A DNA stretch of 64,000 bases from Aquibacillus saliphilus. Its GTDB lineage: Bacteria > Bacillota > Bacilli > Bacillales > Amphibacillaceae. The stretch covers positions 151,138-215,137 of the forward strand of contig NZ_JAIZAP010000005.1 of assembly GCF_020404745.1 (NCBI RefSeq). The letters are read 5' to 3'. The notes below the pieces were generated by a model. That model saw only the letters and a program-made list of their open reading frames with translations, did no database searches and was not told the origin of the DNA. The position numbers and the translations under genes are program-made. Shown piece by piece: positions 43,531 through 52,232 of the stretch. Each line of letters opens with the position of its first letter. The first letter of the stretch is position 1.

Positions 43531-45192
43531 TTATTCTTCTGGATGAACGGCATTATAAAGCATTTGCTTCAATTCTCTGGTGTAATAGCTTTTCTCTTCA
43601 GTATTCCAGTGAAACATTTGAGCCATGTAATCTGTTACAGCATCTTTATATTTTTTCACCCATTCAATTTCAAAATAAAGTGCTCCTGTACGTCTGACAA
43701 AAAAATCAGCAGGCTTATAAATACATTCTTCATCAATTGCGTACCTAAGTTGCGCAAAAACGATTATGTCGATGTTTGCTTCCAACGCCTCATTTGTCAA
43801 TTCCCCTACATTAGCAAATACTTTATCGACATTTGCTCCATATCTTTGAATCAAACTGCTTGCAACTGATGCGTCTAAACCAATAAGTTTTGCGTCGTCA
43901 AGTTTTTTCTTCTTAAACAGCTCAAAGCCATCAGGACCACCCACTTCACCACCGGAAATAGCCAGTGTCTTCGTTTCAGAGTCCGAATACAATATGCCCA
44001 AATCTTGTTTTAATTGCTTAACGATTTTATCGACTACATTCTCGGCCATTTTACGATATCCAGTTAACTTTCCACCGGCCATTGAGATTAAGCCAGATTT
44101 GGATATGAATATCTCATCTTGTCGTGAAATCTCACCTGGTTTCTTTCCTTCTTCCTCAATTAACGGCCTAAGTCCTGCCCAGCTTGACTCAACATCATTA
44201 ATCTCGAGTCCAACTGTTGGAAACATAAAGTTGATGGCATCAATAATATAATCACGGTCTAGTTTAGTCATGGCGGGATCGACAATATCCCCATCATAGC
44301 TTGTGTCCGTAGTGCCAACGTATGTTTTTCCAGATCTCGGGATAGCAAAAATCATCCGTCCATCATGATTATCATAATAAATCGCTTGCTGTAATGGAAA
44401 TCTTTTTCCATCAAACACCAAATGAACACCTTTTGTTAAGTGCAATGTCTTACCTTTTTTAGAAGAGTCCATTTCTCTCAATTCATCTACCCATGGTCCT
44501 GTAGCATTAATAACCTTTTTGGCATAAACCTGTAGCTCTTTACCAGTAATTTGATCCTCAATTACTGCACCAACAACCTTACTTTCTGCATCATAAATAA
44601 AGTCAGTGACCTTTGTATAGTTAATCGCAGTTGCTCCATGCTCACGTGCTTTTTTTAATACTTCAATCGTTAAACGAGCATCATCTGTTTTATATTCAAC
44701 ATAGTAACCTGCCCCTTTCAATTGTTTCTTGTTAAGGAGCGGTTCCTTTTCTATTGCTTCTTTTGAATTAAGCATGATTCGTCGTTCATTCTTCTTCACT
44801 CTTGCTAAAAAGTCATATGCTTTAAGACCGACGTTAGCAGCCCAAGGTCCAAGGTTTCCATTTTTGTAAAAAGGCAACAGCATCCATTCTGGTGTTGTTA
44901 CATGAGGTCCATTTTCATATACAACAGCCCGTTCCCTTCCGACTTCTGCAACCATACTCACCTCAAATTGTTGTAAGTAACGAAGTCCACCATGTACTAA
45001 TTTGGTCGATCTACTAGATGTACCTGCGGAAAAATCCTGCATTTCTACAAGAGCCGTTTTTAACCCTCTCGTCGTTGCATCAAGGGCAATACCTGCGCCC
45101 GTGATTCCTCCACCTACCACTAATACATCTAAAGGGTCAACTGTTAATGAATCAAAAATATTCTCCCGATATAAATTAGAAAATTTAACCAT
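43531..45192 (-). CDS. glpD: Aerobic glycerol-3-phosphate dehydrogenase
   Basis: 553 residues. This membrane-associated FAD enzyme oxidises glycerol 3-phosphate to dihydroxyacetone phosphate and feeds electrons to menaquinone; its product enters glycolysis through tpiA. Visible are the FAD loop VLVVGGGITGAGIALDA, GTSSRSTKLVHGGLRYL, VINATGPWVDELR and GGKLTGYRKMAE. An AGGGAG site lies about ten bases before the ATG. glpF and glpK are not in the window. The hairpin 45 nt upstream could be a GlpP-type antitermination target. Confidence 0.97.
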   Translation of the reverse strand: MVKFSNLYRENIFDSLTVDPLDVLVVGGGITGAGIALDATTRGLKTALVEMQDFSAGTSSRSTKLVHGGLRYLQQFEVSMVAEVGRERAVVYENGPHVTTPEWMLLPFYKNGNLGPWAANVGLKAYDFLARVKKNERRIMLNSKEAIEKEPLLNKKQLKGAGYYVEYKTDDARLTIEVLKKAREHGATAINYTKVTDFIYDAESKVVGAVIEDQITGKELQVYAKKVINATGPWVDELREMDSSKKGKTLHLTKGVHLVFDGKRFPLQQAIYYDNHDGRMIFAIPRSGKTYVGTTDTSYDGDIVDPAMTKLDRDYIIDAINFMFPTVGLEINDVESSWAGLRPLIEEEGKKPGEISRQDEIFISKSGLISMAGGKLTGYRKMAENVVDKIVKQLKQDLGILYSDSETKTLAISGGEVGGPDGFELFKKKKLDDAKLIGLDASVASSLIQRYGANVDKVFANVGELTNEALEANIDIIVFAQLRYAIDEECIYKPADFFVRRTGALYFEIEWVKKYKDAVTDYMAQMFHWNTEEKSYYTRELKQMLYNAVHPEE

Positions 45193-45236
45193 TTAACGTA
45201 CACTCCCTGTCAGACTTGCTAATTTGCATATTGAAA

Positions 45237-45278
45237 TAAAAAGCGCCTCTCTCTCTTTGGGGAGATAAAGATGGCGCT
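45237..45278 (-). terminator. Leader terminator before glpD
   Basis: Minus-strand stem AGCGCC/GGCGCT continued by TCT/AGA and TCTC/GAGA with a small bulge, followed by TTTTTATT. It either ends the upstream ppaX-acyltransferase operon or, as in B. subtilis glp leaders, is overridden by GlpP with glycerol 3-phosphate. Confidence 0.7.
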
Positions 45279-45326
45279 ACTTCTTGTTTAAAGTTATTAA
45301 AGAGACAAGCAACACTATTCGAGAAA

Positions 45327-45845
45327 TTAAAAATCATCTTCCTGTTTGCGTTGGTCCATCTCCTCTTTAGAGTATATCTGTTTCATTGGATTGCCGCCAA
45401 CAAATGTACCTGCATCGACATCCTTATGGACTAATGTACCGGCAGACACAATCGCCCCGTCACCAATTGTAACGCCCGGTAATATCGTACTGTTTGCTCC
45501 AATCATAACTTCACTACCAATGACAACATCACCTAAGCGATATTCTTTAATTAAATATTCATGCGCTAGTATCGTAGTGTTGTAACCAATTACAGTATTT
45601 TTACCGACAGTTATTCTCTCTGGAAACATGATATCGAGCATAACCATTAAAGCAAAAGCTGTTTGAGTCCCAACTTCCATGCCTAAAAACTTTCGATAAA
45701 GTCCATTTTTGATAGACAAAAATGGCATATAGCGTGCGAGTTGAATGACAATAAAGTTTTTTACTACTTTCCAAAAAGGAACAGTTTTATAAATGTGCCA
45801 TAAAGAGTTTGCTTTAGTCACTCGATAACGTTCTGTCTTACGCAT
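45327..45845 (-). CDS. Hexapeptide-repeat acyltransferase (YvoF-like)
   Basis: 172 residues. Left-handed beta-helix repeats appear as ITVGKNTVIGYNT, IGSEVMIGANSTILPGVTIGDGAIVSAGTLV, the usual pattern of O-acetyltransferases. The N-terminal part is basic and aromatic. The acceptor is unknown. It is 4 nt downstream of ppaX and thus part of the hprK-lgt-yvoD-ppaX operon, in the same order as B. subtilis. Confidence 0.87.
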   Translation of the reverse strand: MRKTERYRVTKANSLWHIYKTVPFWKVVKNFIVIQLARYMPFLSIKNGLYRKFLGMEVGTQTAFALMVMLDIMFPERITVGKNTVIGYNTTILAHEYLIKEYRLGDVVIGSEVMIGANSTILPGVTIGDGAIVSAGTLVHKDVDAGTFVGGNPMKQIYSKEEMDQRKQEDDF

Positions 45846-45849
45846 AACT

Positions 45850-46488
45850 TCACGCCCCTAGTATCTTTAACAGATCACTCATTTCTTCTAACATATAGTC
45901 AGGCTGATAAGCTTCTAAAGTTTCTTTTCCTTTAATTGACCAAGACACACCAGCTGTCTTTGTTCCAGCGTTTTTTCCAGCCTCAATATCGTGGTAATTA
46001 TCGCCAACCATAAGTGTGGTGGGCGCCGTTGCGTCTAATTCTTTTAACGCCTTCATGATAGGTTCAGGATGGGGTTTTGCATGGGTAACATCATCGAGGC
46101 CAATTAAAATCTCGAACATATCCTCCATGCCAGTAACCTTTAACCCCAGTTCAGCAGTCGCATTCATCTTCGTTGTAACAATTCCTAACCGATATCCCAA
46201 TTGTTTTAGTTTATTTACTGTTTCTACTACTCTAGGGTAAGCAACAACATAACTATCATGGTGATGGAGGTTATGTTCACGGTATGTTTGGACCATTTGA
46301 TCAACACGATCAGAATCAATCGACCGAAAACTATCTATAAGAGGAGGACCGATAAAATCTAATATCTCCTCGCGATTGTACTCCTTGTCAGTGTATTGTT
46401 TAAGTGTATGTGTAAATGAAGCAATAATAAGTTCATTTGTGTCAATTAATGTGCCATCTAAATCAAATAGAATCGTATGAATGGTCAT
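45850..46488 (-). CDS. ppaX: Pyrophosphatase PpaX (HAD family)
   Basis: 212 residues. PpaX hydrolyses the pyrophosphate made when HPrK/P dephosphorylates P-Ser-HPr, pulling that reaction forward. HAD motifs: FDLDGTLIDT (Asp9 nucleophile, Asp11), motif II Thr in GIVTTK, Lys in HAKPHPEP and VGDNYHDIEAG. I chose ATG 46488 with AAGGGAG upstream; the open frame to 46539 lies entirely within yvoD. It overlaps the yvoD 3' end by 26 nt. Confidence 0.95.
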   Translation of the reverse strand: MTIHTILFDLDGTLIDTNELIIASFTHTLKQYTDKEYNREEILDFIGPPLIDSFRSIDSDRVDQMVQTYREHNLHHHDSYVVAYPRVVETVNKLKQLGYRLGIVTTKMNATAELGLKVTGMEDMFEILIGLDDVTHAKPHPEPIMKALKELDATAPTTLMVGDNYHDIEAGKNAGTKTAGVSWSIKGKETLEAYQPDYMLEEMSDLLKILGA

Positions 46489-47422
46489 GTATATGCTCCC
46501 TTCTCTTTCTATGTTCGCTTCTGTTCCATACAAAAGCAATCCCAGCTGTTAACAAAATTGCAGTCGTTAACCTAATGACTAACAGTGGCCATACTGGAAT
46601 CCCGAGTGGAATAAAAACTAAGGTGTCTTCCACAACTGCATGGCACGATACTAAAAAGATAAATGCAAGGCTGATATCTTTTTTCGATACCCCATCTTCT
46701 TTTACAGCTTGAATCATTAAGCCGGCTCCATAAGCAAGGCCAATCGTAAGTCCTGCTACTAAAGTCATTGATGTATTTTTTTCCATACCTAGTAATTTAG
46801 TGAATGGCGTTAGCAGGTCCGACATCTTATTCATCCAACCTAGCTCACGGAAAAGTTGCATGAAGACCATTAATGGAATAACAATTAGTGCTAGCTGCAA
46901 TACTGCCATAGCGGCAGTTTGCACGCCTTCAACAAAAATAGTAAACCATCCCTCTGCAACTTGTTCACTCTTAGTAATTAATCCATATTGAGCAAATTCG
47001 CCTCCGCCCTTCCATACAAGATTAATGATAAATGCGGACGCTAATGCTAAAGAAACTCTGACAACGATAACAACCCACAAGCTAACGCCAACTTTAGAGG
47101 CAACAACTGATTCTACAAACAGGTTATGACAAAATGAAAGCATCATTGCCATGATAAACACTTCTTTTACTGTAAAATCAAACGAAACAATTGCACCGAT
47201 TCCTGCGTACAAATTCAAAGCATTACCAATAACTAATGGCACTGCCGCCTCACCTGGAAGACCAAGCCATTTCATAAACGGCGCCAGAAAATCAGCTATC
47301 CATTGTAATATTGGTGTATAGCGGAGGATAGTTATTAGTAAAGTTATTGGAAAGATCACTTTCCCTAAAGTCCACGTTAAAATTGACCCTTGTTTTAATC
47401 CTCGTTGTATAACACCAATCAA
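46463..47422 (-). CDS. Nucleoside-recognition (Gate) domain membrane protein, YvoD-like
   Basis: 319 residues with about eight hydrophobic segments and two Gate-like repeats (GNALNLYAGIGAIV in the first half, GLTIGLAYGAGLMIQ in the second). The family includes spore maturation proteins SpmA/B; the role of this member is not known. The start is TTG with GGGGGA eight bases upstream. It sits between lgt and ppaX in a conserved operon order. Confidence 0.85.
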   Translation of the reverse strand: MIGVIQRGLKQGSILTWTLGKVIFPITLLITILRYTPILQWIADFLAPFMKWLGLPGEAAVPLVIGNALNLYAGIGAIVSFDFTVKEVFIMAMMLSFCHNLFVESVVASKVGVSLWVVIVVRVSLALASAFIINLVWKGGGEFAQYGLITKSEQVAEGWFTIFVEGVQTAAMAVLQLALIVIPLMVFMQLFRELGWMNKMSDLLTPFTKLLGMEKNTSMTLVAGLTIGLAYGAGLMIQAVKEDGVSKKDISLAFIFLVSCHAVVEDTLVFIPLGIPVWPLLVIRLTTAILLTAGIAFVWNRSEHRKRREHIHDHSYDSI

Positions 47423-47438
47423 TGTTCAAATCCCCCAG

Positions 47439-48266
47439 TTATAGTTTTTTCCCGTTATACCTTCTATTTACTTGACCAGTTTTTCTACGATAAATCATAA
47501 TTGCTATACAGATCACAACTAGTAAGACCGAAATAAACTGTGCAGTTCTCAGGGATCCAATGATATATAAACTATCTGTACGCATTCCTTCAATGAAGAA
47601 ACGACCGACAGAGTACCAAATAACGTAGCTTAAGAACAACTCACCTCTGATAGGATTATACTTCCTTAATAGAATTAAAAATAGTAATCCAAGAAAATTC
47701 CATACCGATTCATATAAGAATGTTGGGTGATACATCGTTCCACCGATACACATTTGATTTGTAATAAAGTCTGGCATGTATTGCATAAAGTTATTGTAAT
47801 AAGCCTCTGAAACAGGACCACCATGTGCTTCTTGATTCATAAAGTTTCCCCAACGGCCAATAGCCTGTCCCAAAATAAGACTTGGTGCAGCGATATCTAC
47901 GATTTGCCAGAAGGATACTTTCTTAATTCTTGTATAAATAATTGCGGTTAACACTGAACCGATTAAGGCGCCATGAATCGCAATACCGCCTTCCCAAATT
48001 GCGAAAATATCCCACCAAGGTCCACCAACATAATTTTCCCACTCAAAAATCACATAATATATTCGTGCAGATATAATAGCTATTGGAATAGCAAATACGA
48101 CCAAGTCAACAAATAAATCCTTTTTCAAGCCAAGCCTGTCTGCTTCTCTCGTTGCTAACCACAAACCTAAAAAAGCACCTGTTGCAATAATAACACCGTA
48201 CCAGTAGACAGTAAGCGGACCTAAATCCAAAAACACTCGATCTAAACCAGGTGCACTACAACTCAT
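47439..48266 (-). CDS. lgt: Prolipoprotein diacylglyceryl transferase
   Basis: 275 residues, about seven membrane helices. Lgt transfers diacylglycerol from phosphatidylglycerol to the lipobox Cys of prelipoproteins; the window encodes at least two (the SsuA-type protein and the YtkA-like protein). The signature [18 protein letters not shown] is intact, as is the HPTFLYES segment. GGGGGAA precedes the ATG. It follows hprK after 12 nt, as in B. subtilis. Confidence 0.97.
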   Translation of the reverse strand: MSCSAPGLDRVFLDLGPLTVYWYGVIIATGAFLGLWLATREADRLGLKKDLFVDLVVFAIPIAIISARIYYVIFEWENYVGGPWWDIFAIWEGGIAIHGALIGSVLTAIIYTRIKKVSFWQIVDIAAPSLILGQAIGRWGNFMNQEAHGGPVSEAYYNNFMQYMPDFITNQMCIGGTMYHPTFLYESVWNFLGLLFLILLRKYNPIRGELFLSYVIWYSVGRFFIEGMRTDSLYIIGSLRTAQFISVLLVVICIAIMIYRRKTGQVNRRYNGKKL

Positions 48267-48278
48267 CTTCGTTCCCCC

Positions 48279-49226
48279 TTAATCAAAATCCGTGTCTTGA
48301 TTATTCTTTTCTTGTTCAATCATTGTTGTTAACCGTTCTGAAAATTCCTCTGCTGCATTTACACCCATTCGTTTCAACCTAAAATTCATTGCGGCTACTT
48401 CAATAATTACTGCCAAGTTTCTACCAGGGCGAACTGGTATCGTTGCTTTTGGAACATCAACATCGATAATTTTCATCGTTTCTTCTTCTAGACCAAGACG
48501 ATCATACTGTTTTTTCTGGTCCCATGCTTCTAAATTGATAATATAGGTGATTCGTTTAAATGTTCTTACAGATCCTGCACCAAATAAGGTCATGACATTA
48601 ATAATCCCTACACCTCGAATTTCCAATAAATGTTCGATTAACGGTGGAGAATTACCTATTAACCGATCATAGTCCTCCTGACGAATTTCGACACTATCAT
48701 CAGCAACAAGACGATGACCACGCTTTACTAATTCAAGCGCTGTTTCACTTTTACCTACGCCACTCTGCCCAGTTATAAGCACACCGACGCCATAAATATC
48801 AACAAGTACTCCGTGCATAGCAGTAAATGGAGCAAACTTTGCCTCTAAAAAGTTCGTTAGTCTACTTACTACCCTAGTAGTTTTATACGGTGATCGCATC
48901 AGCGGTACACCAGATTGATTTGCTGCATCTATTAATTCTTCCGGAATATCCATTCCTCTAGTGATCACAATGCCCGGAGTAATATCTGTACATAAATCTC
49001 GTGCGCGGTCTCGTCTTTCATTTGGTTCCAAATCATGGTAATAGGACAGCTCTGTCTTACCTAGTAATTGCAACCTATCTTTTGGATAATATTTAAAATA
49101 ACCTGTCATTTCAATACCAGGTCTGGAAATATCACTCATGAAAATCTCCCGATGGACACCATCTTGACCTGCAACAAGTTCAATTTTAAATTGGTCTAGT
49201 AAATCCTGTGTACGTACTTTTACCAT
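48279..49226 (-). CDS. hprK: HPr kinase/phosphorylase
   Basis: 315 residues. HPrK/P phosphorylates HPr and Crh on Ser46 when FBP and ATP are high and reverses it with phosphate, giving pyrophosphate. The P-loop GQSGVGKSE is near 154-162, the HPrK signature [17 protein letters not shown] follows, then VEIRQED-type and [15 protein letters not shown]-terminal segments. GGAGGG precedes the ATG. It heads hprK-lgt-yvoD-ppaX-acyltransferase. Its two substrates are encoded at 12.5 and 37.0 kb. Confidence 0.98.
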   Translation of the reverse strand: MVKVRTQDLLDQFKIELVAGQDGVHREIFMSDISRPGIEMTGYFKYYPKDRLQLLGKTELSYYHDLEPNERRDRARDLCTDITPGIVITRGMDIPEELIDAANQSGVPLMRSPYKTTRVVSRLTNFLEAKFAPFTAMHGVLVDIYGVGVLITGQSGVGKSETALELVKRGHRLVADDSVEIRQEDYDRLIGNSPPLIEHLLEIRGVGIINVMTLFGAGSVRTFKRITYIINLEAWDQKKQYDRLGLEEETMKIIDVDVPKATIPVRPGRNLAVIIEVAAMNFRLKRMGVNAAEEFSERLTTMIEQEKNNQDTDFD

Positions 49227-49321
49227 TTCTATCCCTCCAAGCTAATCCAACTAGTTCATTGTAACTTATTGTAGCACTTTTTTCCTTTGCAAGCACCCAG
49301 GCATCAACAAGGATTATTAAC

Positions 49322-49356
49322 AAAACAAAAGCATAGGATTTAAACCCTATGCTTAC
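49322..49356 (-). terminator. Terminator of the yvl operon
   Basis: A 9-bp stem AAGCATAGG/CCTATGCTT with an 8-nt loop, followed by TTGTTTTG on the minus strand. Confidence 0.8.
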
Positions 49357-49715
49357 TTATTCACTTTGATTGTATCCTTAACTAGTTGACTTAGTAATAA
49401 ATTCAAGATAGATAAAATAATTGCTGCAAGAATTGCAATCCCGAATCCGCTAATAACAAACGAGCTTCCAATTACCGCTTGGGTAATCATTAACGTAATC
49501 GCATTGATAATGAATAGAAAAAGCCCTAGCGACACAATCGTTATCGGTAAGGTAAGTACTACTAATATCGGTCTGACAATTACATTGAGAATCGACAGGA
49601 TAAAACTTGCCAAAATAGCCGTACCAAACCCATCTAGTTGAAATGAATCAAATAAATAGGCTACAACAACCAAGGCAACGGCATTGAGTAAAATCGAAAC
49701 TAACCAGCGTTTCAT
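49353..49715 (-). CDS. yvlD: Phage-holin-like membrane protein, YvlD family
   Basis: 120 residues, four hydrophobic helices, with the SILNVIVRPILVVLTLPITI segment typical of phage holin superfamily IV (YvlD). In B. subtilis the yvlABCD genes belong to the envelope-stress regulon. The ATG overlaps the stop of the preceding PspC gene by four bases, so the pair is translationally coupled. Confidence 0.88.
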   Translation of the reverse strand: MKRWLVSILLNAVALVVVAYLFDSFQLDGFGTAILASFILSILNVIVRPILVVLTLPITIVSLGLFLFIINAITLMITQAVIGSSFVISGFGIAILAAIILSILNLLLSQLVKDTIKVNK

Positions 49716-49915
49716 CCGTAAACATCCCTTTCATTTGGAATGATAAAGATAGCAATAAAGTAAATCAATGCTACTGGAAAGAATCCTGATAATACCAGAA
49801 AGATTACGAGAGCTAACCGTAGTATTGTTACATCTATATTGAAATACTCAGCTATTCCTCCTAAAATACCAGCAACCATTCGTTGTTCATTCGACCGTAC
49901 TAGTTTTTTACTCAT
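49712..49915 (-). CDS. yvlC: PspC-domain protein, YvlC family
   Basis: 67 residues. The PspC domain is complete: basic N-terminus KKLVRSNEQRMVAGILGGIAEYF, then a hydrophobic helix. Such proteins sense or respond to membrane stress. Located between the YvlB-type and YvlD-type genes with 16-nt and overlapping junctions. Confidence 0.92.
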   Translation of the reverse strand: MSKKLVRSNEQRMVAGILGGIAEYFNIDVTILRLALVIFLVLSGFFPVALIYFIAIFIIPNERDVYG

Positions 49916-49931
49916 CTTTCTTTAATCCCTC

Positions 49932-51020
49932 CTATTCTGATGGAATAATCCAAACAGAACCAGTCTTCGTCTCAGCTTCAAGATGGAGTAACTGCTCATA
50001 CTGCTTACATGCTTCAAAATGTAATGATCGTTTCATCATTTCTTTCTTTTCTTCAACGATGTCGTAGTCACTCAAATCGCAATGAATCGTTCCAATATTC
50101 GTTTCTAATTGTCCATCAATCCGAACATTAGTCGGCAAGCGTAACCGAACACTTCCTGTTGTCGTTTTAAAAAATCCGGTATGAGCCTTCTCACCTTGCC
50201 AATCACAGTGAATACTCCCACTAACTGCCTGAGAATCAATTTTACCGTATTGACCATCCATTCGAATCGAGCCATTAATTGTCTCTGTTTCTAGTTTCTC
50301 AAAAGATGACTGCTCCACCTTAATCGATCCATTAGCTGTTTCTAAATCTGCTCCTGTTCCTACAACATTGGCAATTGTTACGGTTCCATTAGTTGTCTTT
50401 GCTTTTAGTTGTCCCACAGATAAGTTTTCCGCATTTATTGATCCATTAAACAGTTTAATTGCAACTTTTTTATATAATCGATTAGGTATTTTGATATTTA
50501 TATCGGCCTTTATATACTTTGATGGCACTAAAAAACGTAATTGGTCATCATCAATCAAAAACTCAGCATCCTCTAAGAATTTCTTTCTAGCTGCATCTTG
50601 ATCATCTGCTTGATAGACCTTTGCATCACACTCAATTCTGACATCCGCTTCATTCCAAGGAACAATTGTTAAGTTACCATTGGAAATATCGATATCCATT
50701 GTCGAAAAAGAGGCAGGATGATTATGGAAAATGTGTGATACGTTATAGTGTGGTCCAAAGTTAAAATCTAAATCAACATTTTTAATTTTTGTAAATGCTT
50801 CCTCCATAAAATGAATGAATTTAGATTTTTTTGATGACTGGTTGCTTTCATTAGATTTATAATTCTCTCCCTGTTCCCAGTTCACCTTTTTAGAAACAAA
50901 TTGGTTTTGACTCTTTTTTTGCTCAGCCTTTTCTAATGACTCTATTAATTCAATAGCCTCTTCCGCACTAATGATTCCGTCCTCTACCATTTTTAAAATT
51001 TTTCTTTGTTCTTCCTTCAC
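49932..51020 (-). CDS. yvlB: YvlB-type DUF4097 protein
   Basis: 362 residues. The N-terminus (about 1-40) is a short helical SHOCT-like domain (ILKMVEDGIISAEEAIELIESL); after a polar linker the DUF4097 beta-helix (about 110-362) shows repeating strands such as LKAKTTNGTVTIANV, LETANGSIKVEQ and LETETINGSIRMDG. I chose GTG 51020 with GGAGGTG upstream; the ATG at 51035 overlaps that site. It heads the yvlBCD cluster, 41 nt after bshB2. Confidence 0.88.
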   Translation of the reverse strand: MKEEQRKILKMVEDGIISAEEAIELIESLEKAEQKKSQNQFVSKKVNWEQGENYKSNESNQSSKKSKFIHFMEEAFTKIKNVDLDFNFGPHYNVSHIFHNHPASFSTMDIDISNGNLTIVPWNEADVRIECDAKVYQADDQDAARKKFLEDAEFLIDDDQLRFLVPSKYIKADINIKIPNRLYKKVAIKLFNGSINAENLSVGQLKAKTTNGTVTIANVVGTGADLETANGSIKVEQSSFEKLETETINGSIRMDGQYGKIDSQAVSGSIHCDWQGEKAHTGFFKTTTGSVRLRLPTNVRIDGQLETNIGTIHCDLSDYDIVEEKKEMMKRSLHFEACKQYEQLLHLEAETKTGSVWIIPSE

Positions 51021-51061
51021 CTGGAACACCTCCATTATGATCGTGATCCATCAACTTACCT

Positions 51062-51718
51062 TTAATATTTCCATGTGTAGAAAAATTCATTTCCTAAGCG
51101 TTCCTTAGCAATTTCCTCCATATCATCTGAGGTATCACTCATACTTCCTAACACACCTTGTGCTTGTGATTGATGTGCCAAGATTGCCTCCATTTTTTTC
51201 TTAAAATATGGTGCTATATCTATTTCCACATCTGGTTTTCCTAAATCAACTTGATGTGTTCTAGTTATTGCCTGAGCCCATACGGTTGGTCTACTATTTT
51301 CATCAATACGACCTACAGCTTCAATAGCTGCAGCCCCTAATGCATTGTGATCTGGATGAACTGCGTGTTCTGGGTAATGTGTAATAACCAAACTAGGCTT
51401 TAACTCATCTAAAATGCCTAATAAATGCTCAGCAACCTCATTTTTTGATTCAAATTCCAACGTTTTATCTCTATAACCAAGCATTTGTAACTCCACATCT
51501 AAAACGTTACACGCATCTATTAATTCGTTTTTTCTGAATTCCGGTAATGTCTCACGGTTTGCAAATGTCGGATTCCCCATGTTTCTACCCATTTCTCCAA
51601 GTGTTCCACATAAGTAGGTAACAGGCACACCCTCTTGTCTAAATTTAGTTATCGTTCCAGATGCTCCAAACGATTCGTCATCTGGGTGAGGATAAATTAC
51701 TACTACATGTTTTTCCAC
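51062..51718 (-). CDS. bshB2: Bacillithiol biosynthesis deacetylase BshB2
   Basis: 218 residues. It removes acetate from GlcNAc-malate to give GlcN-malate in bacillithiol synthesis, or acts on bacillithiol S-conjugates. The zinc motif is PHPDDE with His11, Asp13 and Asp14; GTLGEMGRNMG and HAVHPDHNALG complete the LmbE/PIG-L signature. I chose GTG 51718 with TAGGAGA about ten bases upstream, giving the family length; the frame extends to 51760, which would overlap yojF. It pairs with yojF as in B. subtilis yojGF. Confidence 0.93.
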   Translation of the reverse strand: MEKHVVVIYPHPDDESFGASGTITKFRQEGVPVTYLCGTLGEMGRNMGNPTFANRETLPEFRKNELIDACNVLDVELQMLGYRDKTLEFESKNEVAEHLLGILDELKPSLVITHYPEHAVHPDHNALGAAAIEAVGRIDENSRPTVWAQAITRTHQVDLGKPDVEIDIAPYFKKKMEAILAHQSQAQGVLGSMSDTSDDMEEIAKERLGNEFFYTWKY

Positions 51719-51737
51719 ATCAATCACTTCTCCTACC

Positions 51738-52091
51738 TTAATATTTGAAGGGTGTTTCACTTATTTGTAATGCAACCATTAATCTACCTTCTCGGTCATG
51801 ACCGGCCATTAATAATTGCCCTTCTTCATTCAATTCGTACTGACTTAGCCCTTCTGCATAAATCCAGCCAATATCAAGTTTTAAACCGACACGGTAAGCA
51901 TTGCCACTACCTACTATTTTGGCATGGGTATAGGAAACCTTTGCATTTCTAATAAATGCACCAACATTGTATGCTTTATCATCAAAATGACTAGCATACG
52001 CACCATTAGTAGTTTCTAAATGGACATAAACTTCTTTACTTACAAACCTGTCTAATTGCAATTGCGCTTGATCAATTTGTATATCCTCCAT
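51738..52091 (-). CDS. yojF: YojF family protein (DUF1806)
   Basis: 117 residues. YojF is a small conserved partner gene of bshB2 with unknown biochemical role. The segment VYVHLETTNGAYASHFDD followed by VGAFIRNAKVSY is characteristic. I chose ATG 52091 with AAAGGTGA upstream rather than the frame start at 52115. It ends 19 nt before bshB2, so the two are co-transcribed. Confidence 0.92.
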   Translation of the reverse strand: MEDIQIDQAQLQLDRFVSKEVYVHLETTNGAYASHFDDKAYNVGAFIRNAKVSYTHAKIVGSGNAYRVGLKLDIGWIYAEGLSQYELNEEGQLLMAGHDREGRLMVALQISETPFKY

Positions 52092-52232
52092 AACATTCAC
52101 CTTTCTTTCCACCATGATCTATATTGATTATATTTGAACAGGTTCTAAGCATAAAGCATTAATCTATATGTATGCGATATAGGGACTGCGTTATACAAAA
52201 ATCTTATCAGCAGTCCTATCTATCTTAGTTAC

